This document shows positions 48,701 through 56,801 of a stretch of DNA of 64,000 nucleotides, one piece after another. Source of the DNA: Candidatus Zhuqueibacterota bacterium (GTDB lineage Bacteria; Zhuqueibacterota; Zhuqueibacteria; Zhuqueibacterales; Zhuqueibacteraceae). The DNA lies in the NCBI GenBank assembly GCA_022616415.1, contig JAKEEU010000213.1, positions 1 through 64,000 on the forward strand, in the 5' to 3' direction. Each line of letters starts with the position of its first letter. Positions within the stretch are counted from its first letter, which is position 1. Made by a program: the position numbers and the translations under genes. Under the pieces are notes generated by a model. It did no database searches, was not told where the DNA came from, and saw only the letters and a program-made list of their open reading frames with translations.

Positions 48701-49632
48701 GGAGTCACACCATCGCTGGCGAAAATCGTACCGGTAATGGTGGGCAAATCGAAATAGCCCGCCTCCGGATAAAGCTCCGACAAGGCAGTCTCATCATCGG
48801 GATGATCGATCGTCGCTATCTCCCGACCATAAGAGGTGCCGCCTGGCGGGGCCGGGCTGACATCGGTGAGAGGATACATCGTCTCCGCATCGGCCAAGGT
48901 CGCAGTTCCAAGGGAGGGGCAATCTTCAGGCCCGGTGTCATCGTCGAAAAACAAAATTGCGCCGTTCGTCTGAGTATGCGCCAAGCCGACGGTATGCCCA
49001 AATTCGTGCGTAAAATCGCCCTGGAAGCTCGCGCCGGGGAACGGATTAACGTCGCCAGGATCAACAAATGAACCGTTCAGAAAGGCAATGCTTTCCGCAA
49101 TTTCCGGCACGTCGTTGTAAAAGAATTCCGGCGGTCCAAAGCCAACCACACCGGCGCCCGGGCCGAAGAGCGCGTCGAAGATCGCGCCGGTTTCGTCATA
49201 GATGACGTCAATGCCGCCGCCATTAAACACGCCAAAAACCAAATCAAAATTGGTCTCATCGATGTCCACTCCGAGCGGCACGCCAAATTCATCGGTAATA
49301 TCACCGGCAAACGCCAGCGTCAGAGAAGCGGTTGGCACCGCGGTCCATTCTGCCATGCTGCCAATCGCCAGGGCGTCGGCTTGGGCCTTGGTCAGAAATC
49401 CCAAGCCGCCGAGATCGGATTTAAACGGCACATTGCCACCGAATTGGCCGAAAGTGATTGGTCCATAAGCAAAAGGCACGCCGGGCGCAAACAACTCCAC
49501 CGGTCCACCAGCGTAAAGCAGGCTCGCACAGCAGAGCAGGGCGGCCATGCCCCGCAAGGCGGGGCCAGGGCCGGCAAGCGCTCGTCCCGCTTTGCGGGAC
49601 CCTTTTGCTTTCGTGTGTATCCGTATTCTCAT
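45715..49632 (-). CDS. Large secreted multidomain protein: metzincin-type zinc motif, PPC-like repeats, FlgD/Por-type sorting domain
   Basis: HEFGHTVGLAH (HExxHxxGxxH), repeated PPC-type DEDWFTFSATAGDIIEARV, C-term YELSQNYPNPFNPSTKIRFALP...GIYLYRIVF. Confidence 0.85.
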   Translation of the reverse strand: MRIRIHTKAKGSRKAGRALAGPGPALRGMAALLCCASLLYAGGPVELFAPGVPFAYGPITFGQFGGNVPFKSDLGGLGFLTKAQADALAIGSMAEWTAVPTASLTLAFAGDITDEFGVPLGVDIDETNFDLVFGVFNGGGIDVIYDETGAIFDALFGPGAGVVGFGPPEFFYNDVPEIAESIAFLNGSFVDPGDVNPFPGASFQGDFTHEFGHTVGLAHTQTNGAILFFDDDTGPEDCPSLGTATLADAETMYPLTDVSPAPPGGTSYGREIATIDHPDDETALSELYPEAGYFDLPTITGTIFASDGVTPLSGANVIARNVANPFADAVSALSGDFSLSAADAFAGRYTFTGLTPGASYVIYIDRIVAGGFSTPPIQIEEEEYFNGASESADPNIDNPCAFTPIAPVAGSPFVANIIMEACDDDNEPNDTPDTATGPIAYDSDEDGCIDPPGDEDWFTFSATAGDIIEARVRASNFDTHLDPTLTLYDTDGETILAFNDDEDFPISLDSRIIFCMPSTGAFFLQVEGLDGVSTGEYELTLDFLGKGDAEPNNTPATAIPLPADCPKIMLGCVLPELDTDFYSLLVPAAGATFTINMDAPNSLFGPPDAFLILYDADGTTVLAFDDDGGPGFGAQITFTFPAPGTYFVECSASPFTPFDTGVYSLNVRGGPRTVLHTNNLRVDARAGGDGGWTEYRPGFPDAASDYFFDGHFGYFDGAAVDDGDDLGADIVPGCFNLYDPSKGPLDETSADFLNEGNPAVMRGRGTGLEIQQFTFLNDLRADGTPANWLLVQTRVVNKSGIPKRVKWYKFIDVDIMPTFNNDLAAFDPSRNMIYQFDASGNSAHVGMAVVLGNLSNFQINNFGAATSPDANDAGRAAFMNGRNGGDLSIPGAGDKNVALAADLGVIPPGDSADLWWAIGAGTSLAELQADIDDARFAALRNFFTIYSRNLTKLDHPEVVNGLTGSNNDIILEHGEVNGDLWAKDDIDITHHSTVNGNITAGDDLDISRHDVTITGAITSAATGFAGFPLPSLSLKPVSGPSITVTKSKGAVLEPGNYNVVRVTTKKSVLLKSGVYFFNTLKVGARAELKVDLSGGPVTINVVNTLQFLKRSEIEIESATGFSRDIRINYAGTETVELGENGEYQGAIFAPKGTINLGEEADFKGMLLGKFVKIREDARVFPHEAPDDVLDHTTSIGDETNVAGNGVVTDYELSQNYPNPFNPSTKIRFALPVSGKVKLEIYDLLGNTVRTLVSKEMSAGRHEVLWDGRNQNGHTVAVGIYLYRIVFQRRNGEPATVMVKKMAFIK

Positions 49633-49650
49633 GATTGTGGCTCTCTTGCA

Positions 49651-50310
49651 TTATTCAAAGATTTGGTCTTTGACCGCCCGTTTTACGGTTTCAATCAATG
49701 TTTTGGCGTCGACCGCCCCAGCCTTCTGGCTCATCATGGCTTTTTCCGCGTTGCTCAGTTTTGTCCCGCTTTGCGGGACATTCATGCCCTCGAACAAGCC
49801 GGCATTATTGATCGCGTTGGCTGCCCGGCCATTCTCAATCATAAATTTTCCCTGCATGAGACCGACGGTCGTGCGCAGGCCGGTTTGTGGAGAAGGCTTG
49901 CCCAGGAAAACCAGCGCGGTCTCGCCGTTCTTATAAAGAGGAAGGCCGCCGATATTTTTGCCGGTGAGCGCCAGCGTTTTGCCGTTGCCCATATCGCGCG
50001 GCTTCAGCAGGCCAAGCTGCCGATAGCGATAGGTGCTTCTCGCCCCGAAGGGGCCTTGAGTGGCTGGAAGATCGCCTTTCAGCGATTCCAGAACTTCAAA
50101 AGTATATTCGGTATAAGGAAGGCGGCCGTTCAGCAAGCCGTCGCTGGCGCCGATCATTTTGCCCACAAAGATTACCTCGGCCATTTTGGTGAGATCGGCG
50201 AGATTGCGTTTGACCATGGTCGTGCTGTAAACGAGGCTGCCGGAAACCGCGATCAGTGTCACGGCCAGCGCGAAAATGGAGGCTTTCAAGAGAATTTTTT
50301 TCATTTTCAT
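49651..50310 (-). CDS. Secreted protein of unknown function
   Basis: N-terminal hydrophobic signal ILLKASIFALAVTLIAVSGSLVYS; compact ORF in minus-strand operon. Confidence 0.6.
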   Translation of the reverse strand: MKMKKILLKASIFALAVTLIAVSGSLVYSTTMVKRNLADLTKMAEVIFVGKMIGASDGLLNGRLPYTEYTFEVLESLKGDLPATQGPFGARSTYRYRQLGLLKPRDMGNGKTLALTGKNIGGLPLYKNGETALVFLGKPSPQTGLRTTVGLMQGKFMIENGRAANAINNAGLFEGMNVPQSGTKLSNAEKAMMSQKAGAVDAKTLIETVKRAVKDQIFE

Positions 50311-50313
50311 TTC

Positions 50314-50766
50314 TCAATTTTGGACATTTTCAAGCTTCTTGCCTTTGTGCGCCTTCATCGCCTGGCGCAGCGCATGTTTGCGTTCGGCGGCCGGCAGGCT
50401 GTTAATGCGCGCAATAATCTCGCTCATGGCGGCCATCTCAGGATTGGGTTTGCGCAAACCTTGCGCTTGATTCTCGCCACCCTCGCTATCGCGCGCTTGC
50501 TGAAGAATGAGCGAATTTTTCACCTCGTTAATCAGCGCTTTTTTGCGTTGATTTTGGGGAAGCCGGCCGACCCGGTTGATAATGCGGCCTTTCTCCGCGT
50601 TCACTTGGTTTTGCAGCTTCACGCGCGCTTGTTCCGCCGCATGCAAAGCCACTTTGTCCGGCGGCACAGAGGCCGCCCTTTCGGGCGCCGTCTCCTGGCC
50701 GCTGGCCAGCGAAGCAAAGCTCAGGCAGAAAGCCGCGCCGAGCGGCAAAATAGTTTTTTGGCGCAT
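50314..50766 (-). CDS. Secreted protein of unknown function
   Basis: Signal peptide MRQKTILPLGAAFCLSFASLASGQE; start re-assigned from 50850. Confidence 0.6.
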   Translation of the reverse strand: MRQKTILPLGAAFCLSFASLASGQETAPERAASVPPDKVALHAAEQARVKLQNQVNAEKGRIINRVGRLPQNQRKKALINEVKNSLILQQARDSEGGENQAQGLRKPNPEMAAMSEIIARINSLPAAERKHALRQAMKAHKGKKLENVQN

Positions 50767-51020
50767 AAATTCTCCCGGTTGAATGGTTGATGACCGCAAA
50801 ATCAAGAAAAAGAAATTGAAGAGGCGGGCAGAGGCAGGATTCCCTTCCAACGATGGCGAATAATACGAAACTTTTAAACGACGAAGGAGATTCGGCAGGA
50901 TTCCCTTCCAACCTGCTGCTTACGGTGTTTTTTCCGTTAAGCCTCTTGAAACGCATGGAACGCGTGCAGCCACACTGAGCTATTAATCTATGCACGCAGA
51001 GCGAAAAAATGCGGAAAAAA

Positions 51021-51057
51021 AACGCCACTTGTTCGTTGGTTGCGAACGAGTGGCGTT
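51021..51057 (-). terminator. Intrinsic-terminator-like hairpin in the divergent region
   Basis: Minus strand: AACGCCACTCGTTCG caaccaa CGAACAAGTGGCGTT followed by a T run. Confidence 0.7.
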
Positions 51058-51189
51058 CGTTTATAATGGCGCCTTTTGCGTGGAGGACTCCAAAGAAAAA
51101 CCGTTGTATCTCACAAAAATTTAGCTATATTTAAAAGTATTGTAACTATTCACCCCGGACGGTTGCCTGAATAAGAAATTTGCCAAGCG

Positions 51190-52173
51190 ATGTTCCGACA
51201 CCGAATACTTAATTCCGCAATGATTCTCTTAGGCATTTGGGTTTTGAATTTTTTGCTGGTTCATTTGAGCCCGGGTGACATAACCAACTTGTACTGGGGC
51301 CCCAAAACGGACCGGGAAAGCATGGAATCTTTGCGGCAACAAAGAGGAGTGGATCAACCGCTGTATCAACAATTCAAACAGTGGACAACCCGTTTCTTTC
51401 GCGGTAACTTGGGTTATTCCTGGGCCAAGCATCGTCCGGTGTCTGAAATTTTGAAAGAAGCCATTCCGGCCACCTTGCAGTTGACGATCCTGGCGCTGGC
51501 GGCGAATTTCATTCTCGGCTGTTTTTTCGGCGTTCTGGCGGGAATTTATTCCGGTCGTTTCCTGGGCCGATTTTTGAATTTTTCCAGTCTGGTCATCTAC
51601 TCCGTTCCCACGTTTTGGCTGGCCATGATCTTCATTTTGCTGTTCAGCGTGCAACTGCATTGGCTTCCCGCCTCGCAAATGCAATCGTTTCTCGCCGCCG
51701 AGGCGGGATTTTGGCAGGCACTCTGGGATCGAATTCAACATTTGATTTTGCCGGTGGCGGTATTGGGATTGACCGGAGCGGCGGCCGTCTCCCGCTACGT
51801 TCGCGGCAGCATCATTGAAGTTTTGCAGCAGGATTATATGCGCTTGGCGCAGGCGAAGGGCTTGCCAAAAAGAAAAGTGTATTTTCGCCATGCCCTTAAG
51901 AATGCCCTTCTGCCGGCAGTCACGCTGGCCGGGCTTTATCTGCCCTTTTTGTTGAGCGGCGCCTTTGTCATCGAAGTGATTTTTGCCTGGCCCGGTATGG
52001 GCCGGGTTGCTTACGAGGCGATATTTGCCAAAGATTATCCGGTTATTTTTGCGGTCAATTTCATCGCCGCGGCATTGGTGATTGCCGGCAACCTGCTGGC
52101 GGATTTGCTCTATCAATTCGTCGATCCAAGAATTCGCGTGCGTATTGTGTCCCGAAGGGACAACCGAGAATAG
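51190..52173 (+). CDS. Oligopeptide ABC transporter permease, OppB/DppB family
   Basis: LVHLSPGDITNLYWGPKTDRESMESLRQQRGVDQPLYQQF; EAIPATLQLTILALAANFILG; YMRLAQAKGLPKRKVYFRHALKNALLPAVT. Confidence 0.94.
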   Translation: MFRHRILNSAMILLGIWVLNFLLVHLSPGDITNLYWGPKTDRESMESLRQQRGVDQPLYQQFKQWTTRFFRGNLGYSWAKHRPVSEILKEAIPATLQLTILALAANFILGCFFGVLAGIYSGRFLGRFLNFSSLVIYSVPTFWLAMIFILLFSVQLHWLPASQMQSFLAAEAGFWQALWDRIQHLILPVAVLGLTGAAAVSRYVRGSIIEVLQQDYMRLAQAKGLPKRKVYFRHALKNALLPAVTLAGLYLPFLLSGAFVIEVIFAWPGMGRVAYEAIFAKDYPVIFAVNFIAAALVIAGNLLADLLYQFVDPRIRVRIVSRRDNRE

Positions 52174-52369
52174 CCCAGAAATTTATTTCTGGGAAAATAA
52201 GGCCAAATTCTCCCGTTAGTCCCGTAGGGACGATTGAGAAAATGCCAAATACGAAATCAAACATTCAAACCAATGATTTCAATCGTCCCTACGGGACTCG
52301 TGAGGTGAATTTTCGATTTGCATTCCACCAATGAATTGGTGGGCTATTTTCAATTGTCCCTACGGGACT
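52148..52369. repeat. About 222-bp palindromic element, copy 2 of the 8037-8255 family
   Basis: TGTCCCGAAGGGACAACCGAGAATAGCCCA ... TGGGCTATTTTCAATTGTCCCTACGGGACT; same internal order as copy 1. Confidence 0.85.
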
Positions 52370-52416
52370 TTGAATAGCTCAAAGTTAGCAACAGCATTGG
52401 TCAAGGCGCGGTTCAG

Positions 52417-53259
52417 TTGGCTAAATTCATACTATTGTCGAGGAATGACGTGCAACCTCCGAAATACAACCGCCAGCTTCTGGCAGGTCTATTGTTGCTG
52501 GGATTCATTCTGGCCTTGTCCATGGCGGCGCCGTGGATCACGGCGCACGATCCTGACGTGCTCGAATCGCCGGCGCTGACGCGGCATTTGCCGCCGTCGC
52601 CGCAGCATTTCTTTGGAACGGATCAGTTTGGCCGTGATATTTTCACGCGGCTTTTGTATGGAGGCCGCATTTCGCTGCTGATCGGGTTTGCGGTCGTTTT
52701 TTGCAGCGTTGTTTTCGGAACCGCGTACGGCGCCGTTTCCGGATATTTTGGCGGCTTCTGGGATCAAATTCTCATGCGCCTCGCCGATATTCTGCTGGCT
52801 TTTCCGATGGTATTTTTAGCCGTGACACTGATGGCGCTTTTCGGCACCGGCTTGAAATGGCTTATTTTGATTCTCAGCCTCACCAGTTGGATGGACGTGG
52901 CGCGCGTCGTTCGCTCCGAGATTCTTTCATTAAAAGAAAGGCCGTTTATTTTGAAAGCCCGCGCCGCGGGATTGAGCACCCAGCGAATAATTTTTCACCA
53001 TTTGATTCCCAACACCTGGATGGCTGTCATAGCGGTTGCCGTGTTGCGAGTCGCTGACATCATCCTCATCGAATCGGCCTTGAGCTTCCTGGGCTTGGGC
53101 GTTCAACCGCCGGCCGCCAGTTGGGGCTCGATTTTAAACGATGGCAAAGCGGTTTTTCCCATGGCCTGGTGGATGACCGCTTTCCCGGGCCTGGCGATCA
53201 TCTTAACCACGACGAGCTTCAATTTGATCGGCGAAGGCCTGCAGGCGCAAAGGAGATAG
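52417..53259 (+). CDS. Oligopeptide ABC transporter permease, OppC/DppC family
   Basis: HFFGTDQFGRDIFTRLLYGGRISLLIGF; FILKARAAGLSTQRIIFHHLIPNTWMAVIAVAVLRVADIILIESALSFLGLGVQPPAASWG; start TTG 52417 or GTG 52450. Confidence 0.94.
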   Translation: MAKFILLSRNDVQPPKYNRQLLAGLLLLGFILALSMAAPWITAHDPDVLESPALTRHLPPSPQHFFGTDQFGRDIFTRLLYGGRISLLIGFAVVFCSVVFGTAYGAVSGYFGGFWDQILMRLADILLAFPMVFLAVTLMALFGTGLKWLILILSLTSWMDVARVVRSEILSLKERPFILKARAAGLSTQRIIFHHLIPNTWMAVIAVAVLRVADIILIESALSFLGLGVQPPAASWGSILNDGKAVFPMAWWMTAFPGLAIILTTTSFNLIGEGLQAQRR

Positions 53260-53295
53260 ATGATAAGAAAAGAATTAGATTTCAAAAGAATTTGT

Positions 53296-53831
53296 CCAAC
53301 GGATAAAAGCGGCCAACGGATATTAATTTTAAACTGAAAGGGGTTTCAAATGGCACTGAAACACGAAGAGTTGACGAGGTTGATTATTGAGTGCATCTTT
53401 GAGGTGCATAACAATGTTGGTGTTGGGTTGGATGAAGAAACTTATCATCAATCATTGCTCGATTGCTTCTCCGACAAGGCGTTCCCGCAATTTCAAAACA
53501 AAGAAAACATCTTGTTCATCGCGGTATCGAGATCAGAAGATTCGAGCTTGATTTGCTGGTGTTTGAGAAAATCATTCTATTCAAGTAAAATATCATGGCA
53601 AACTCATCCATACTTGCACGGCAAAAGCCTTGTGCATCGCAGACCAAATTTTGTGTGGAGTGACTGCTATTCAAAATCAGATTACCTTATTTGATGTGGC
53701 TCGCATGAGAACGTATCTGCGACATTCAAATATACCAATCGGTTTGTTGGTAAACTTTGGCAAATCAAATCTGGAAATCAAGGCACTTCATCAGTAATTA
53801 AGGAAATCCGTTGGCCGCTTTTATCCGTTGG
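53296..53831. mobile_element. 536-bp element with perfect 26-bp CCAACGGAT-pair terminal inverted repeats carrying a decayed GxxExxY gene
   Basis: CCAACGGATAAAAGCGGCCAACGGAT (53296-53321) / ATCCGTTGGCCGCTTTTATCCGTTGG (53806-53831). Confidence 0.85.
53350..53797 (+). pseudogene. GxxExxY-family (PDDEXK_3-like) gene, frameshifted
   Basis: MALKHEELTRLIIECIFEVHNNVGVGLDEETYHQSLLDC; other frames give HRGIEIRRFELDLLVFEKIILFK* and YLRHSNIPIGLLVNFGKSNLEIKALHQ*. Confidence 0.75.
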
Positions 53832-53847
53832 TCATAAAAAAATTTAG

Positions 53848-54681
53848 ATGATCCCCTTGCTCAAAATCCAGGGCTTGAAGACCTATTTCTTCAAGCCCAA
53901 AGAAACCCTGCGCGCGGTTGACGGCATAGATTTGGAAATTCATCCGGGCGAAACGCTGGCGCTGGTGGGAGAGTCGGGATGCGGCAAAACCACGACCGCA
54001 CAATCTATCTTTCGCCTGGTTCCGCCGCCGGGACGAATCGTTGACGGCGCCATCGAATTTCGCGGCCAAAACCTATTGAGCTTGCCGGAAAAGCAAATGG
54101 CCTCGATTCGCGGCAAGGAGATGGGGCTTATCTTGCAAGATCCGTTGTCGGCGCTCAATCCGGTCATGCGCGTCGGCGGGCAAATTTCCGAAGTGATCCG
54201 CCATCATTTTGATTTGGACCGCAAGACGGCGAAACACCGCGCCTTGGAGCTGATGGAAAGAGTGCGATTGCCGAATGCCGGAATGATTTACAATTGTTAC
54301 CCGCATCAGCTCAGCAGCGGCCAACGGCAACGGATATTGATCGCCATCGCCCTGGCTTGCCGTCCGGCGCTCATTGTGGCCGATGAGCCAACCTCGGCGC
54401 TCGATGTATCGCTGCAAAGCCAAATTTTGGCTCTATTGAAGGAGCTCAAGAGGGATTTTCAACTCTCGCTGTTGTTGATCACGCACGATCTCGGCGTGGT
54501 GGCGCAAATAGCCGACCGCGTGGCGGTCATGTACGCCGGCAAAATTGTGGAGCAGTCTGCAACCGAGGCGCTCTTTGCCGCGCCGCGCCATCCTTATACG
54601 ATGGCATTGTTGGAGGCTATTCCACGCCTCGCTTTTGCAACAATAAAATTGAAAGATGATTTAGAAGGTGGGATAAAATAA
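53848..54681 (+). CDS. Oligopeptide ABC transporter ATPase, OppD/DppD family
   Basis: LVGESGCGKTTTAQSIFRLVPPPGRI, LSSGQRQRILIAIALACRPALIVADEPTSALDV. Confidence 0.95.
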   Translation: MIPLLKIQGLKTYFFKPKETLRAVDGIDLEIHPGETLALVGESGCGKTTTAQSIFRLVPPPGRIVDGAIEFRGQNLLSLPEKQMASIRGKEMGLILQDPLSALNPVMRVGGQISEVIRHHFDLDRKTAKHRALELMERVRLPNAGMIYNCYPHQLSSGQRQRILIAIALACRPALIVADEPTSALDVSLQSQILALLKELKRDFQLSLLLITHDLGVVAQIADRVAVMYAGKIVEQSATEALFAAPRHPYTMALLEAIPRLAFATIKLKDDLEGGIK

Positions 54682-54720
54682 CTTTAGGCTAGCTGTTTAC
54701 AAAAAAAAGCAAAAACTTTC

Positions 54721-55103
54721 ACGCAAAGGCGCAAAGACGCAAAGATATCGCAAAGAAAAGCTCAGCGAATGGTGGGTGGTGCGAACGGTGTTGTCAATTA
54801 AGAGCCAATCTCAAAGTAGAGAGGAGAAATTTCTATGAGCGAGAACGAATTATCTTTCGAAATTATTGGCGCGGCCATTGAAGTACATCGGATTGTGGGG
54901 CCTGGGCTGTTGGAATCTGGCTATGAAGAGTGTCTTTGTTATGAACTGAGACAAAAAGGGTTCCAGATTGACCAGCAGCTCTGGCTACCAATGAGATATA
55001 AAGAAGTGAAGGAAGGTATACATCGAATTGTGCTTGGATTGGAAGAATAGAGTTTTGTATTCTTGCTTTTCTTTGCGGTATCTTTGCGTCTGCGCCTTTG
55101 CGT
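54721..55103. mobile_element. Element bounded by inverted CGCAAAG-rich repeats, enclosing a truncated GxxExxY gene
   Basis: ACGCAAAGGCGCAAAGACGCAAAGATATCGCAAAGAAAAGC / GCTTTTCTTTGCGGTATCTTTGCGTCTGCGCCTTTGCGT. Confidence 0.75.
54835..55050 (+). pseudogene. GxxExxY-family gene, truncated (no nuclease core)
   Basis: IIGAAIEVHRIVGPGLLESGYEECLCYELRQKGFQIDQQLWLPMRYKEVKEGIHRIVLGLEE*; expected DLLV..ExK core absent. Confidence 0.7.
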
Positions 55104-55135
55104 GTTGCTTTGCTTTTTTCCTGTACGGAGAGATT

Positions 55136-56725
55136 ATGAAAAATTCTCACTGGCTCGGCTTGCTGGCTTTGTCGGCGATGTTCATTTTCGTGACGTGCCG
55201 GTCGCAAAATCAACATGCCCAAATTGGGGGAACCGTTTTCATTGGCGTGACCGGTGACTTTGACTCCTTCAACGAGCTCAATGCCGCCGACTCCGAGGCG
55301 CTGCAGGTGATTCAATACATGCTCTTCATGAGCCTGACGACGTTGGATGAGAATCTCCACTTTGCGCCGCAATTAGCTGAATCCTGGGAATTCTCGCCCG
55401 GGGACACCTTGCTGACTTATCATTTACGCAAAGACGTTCTTTGGACGGATGGCGCCCCCACCACCGCAGATGATGTGTTGTTCACCTATCAGCTCGCGAT
55501 CAACCCTAACGCCGCTTACCCGGCTGCCAGCCGTTTTGATCAAACCGGCAAAGCCGAAATTTTGGATGATTATACGATTCGCTTCCACTTCAAGCAGCCC
55601 TATCCTGACGCCTTGTTCGATACGCAGATGCCAATTTTGCCCAAGCACATTTTGGAGAAAATTCCGCCGGAGAAAATCGCCGACTGCGAATTCAATCGCC
55701 TGCCGGTTGGCAACGGCCCTTTCCAATTGGCGGAATGGCAGGCGAATCAGCGGCTTACTTTCGCAGCCAATGCTCGCCATGCTTTGGGCCGCCCACGCCT
55801 GGATCGGGTGGTGTTTCAAATCATTCCGGATGAGGCGGTGTTGCTCACCAATCTTATGACCGGCGCGATAGATATCGCTGCCGGATTGTCTCCTTTATCT
55901 TTCAAGCAGGTCGCGTCGCAGGCGAAATTACAGGCGCGGCGCTACCCCGGCCGCAATTTCGCCTTCATCGCCTGGAATCTCAAGCGGCCTTTGTTCACGC
56001 GCCGAGTCCGCCAGGCCTTGACGCACGCGATCAACAAGCAGGAAATCATCGACACGCTTTTGGAAGGATTTGCGCAACCCGCAGTCGGCCCGCTGTTGCC
56101 GTTCGTCTGGGCTTACGACTCGACGTTACAAGATTTTCCATTCGATCCTGAGATGGCCAATCGCCTCCTTGAAAAAGAGGGCTGGAAGGATTCGGATGGC
56201 GACGGTATTCTCAACCGGCAAGGCGAAAAATTCGAATTCACGCTTTGCACCAATGCCGACAATCAGCTCCGCAAGGACGTCGTCGTCATGGTGCAGGCGC
56301 AACTGAAAAAAATCGGTGTCGCCGTAAAAGTCGAGCTGCTGGAATGGAACCTGCTCTTGGAGCAGGTTTTCACGCGCAAGGATTTTGACGCTTTGATATC
56401 GGCGTGGGACGCGGATTTCACCGCCAATCCCGCGGCGCTGTGGCATTCCGGCGCCGTTGAGAACGGATATAATTTCGTCTCTTATCGCCATGCGCGGGTC
56501 GACGAACTTTTGGAAAAAGGGCGCGCGATCGTGGATCGCCGCATGGCTGAGCCGCTCTGGCATGAGTTTCAAAAGATCATCGTGGAAGACTGTCCCTACA
56601 CTTTTCTTTTTGTGCCGGAACGATTGGCGGCGGTCAATCAACGCGTGCAAGGGGTCAAAATGGACGTGCGCAGCCACCTGGCAAATATTCACGAGTGGTG
56701 GATTTCGTCACAGAAACGGGAGTAA
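55136..56725 (+). CDS. Extracellular peptide-binding lipoprotein (SBP family 5)
   Basis: LAESWEFSPGDTLLTYHLRKDVLWTDGAPTTADDVLFTYQLAINP; VRQALTHAINKQEIIDTL. Confidence 0.93.
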   Translation: MKNSHWLGLLALSAMFIFVTCRSQNQHAQIGGTVFIGVTGDFDSFNELNAADSEALQVIQYMLFMSLTTLDENLHFAPQLAESWEFSPGDTLLTYHLRKDVLWTDGAPTTADDVLFTYQLAINPNAAYPAASRFDQTGKAEILDDYTIRFHFKQPYPDALFDTQMPILPKHILEKIPPEKIADCEFNRLPVGNGPFQLAEWQANQRLTFAANARHALGRPRLDRVVFQIIPDEAVLLTNLMTGAIDIAAGLSPLSFKQVASQAKLQARRYPGRNFAFIAWNLKRPLFTRRVRQALTHAINKQEIIDTLLEGFAQPAVGPLLPFVWAYDSTLQDFPFDPEMANRLLEKEGWKDSDGDGILNRQGEKFEFTLCTNADNQLRKDVVVMVQAQLKKIGVAVKVELLEWNLLLEQVFTRKDFDALISAWDADFTANPAALWHSGAVENGYNFVSYRHARVDELLEKGRAIVDRRMAEPLWHEFQKIIVEDCPYTFLFVPERLAAVNQRVQGVKMDVRSHLANIHEWWISSQKRE

Positions 56726-56801
56726 ATATCTGGCGAAGCTTCGCCTCTTAGCCGAAAACCGAAGTCCCGCAAGCGGGACAGCTTTAAATTAAAAAAATTG
56801 C

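Noticed and set aside
48193-49071. 292-aa plus ORF inside the metzincin protein gene
   Set aside because: Antisense to a 1305-aa protein with signal peptide, HExxHxxGxxH and sorting domain.
49381-50790. 469-aa plus ORF over the minus-strand secreted-protein genes
   Set aside because: Spans three minus-strand genes and their junctions; composition of a shadow ORF.
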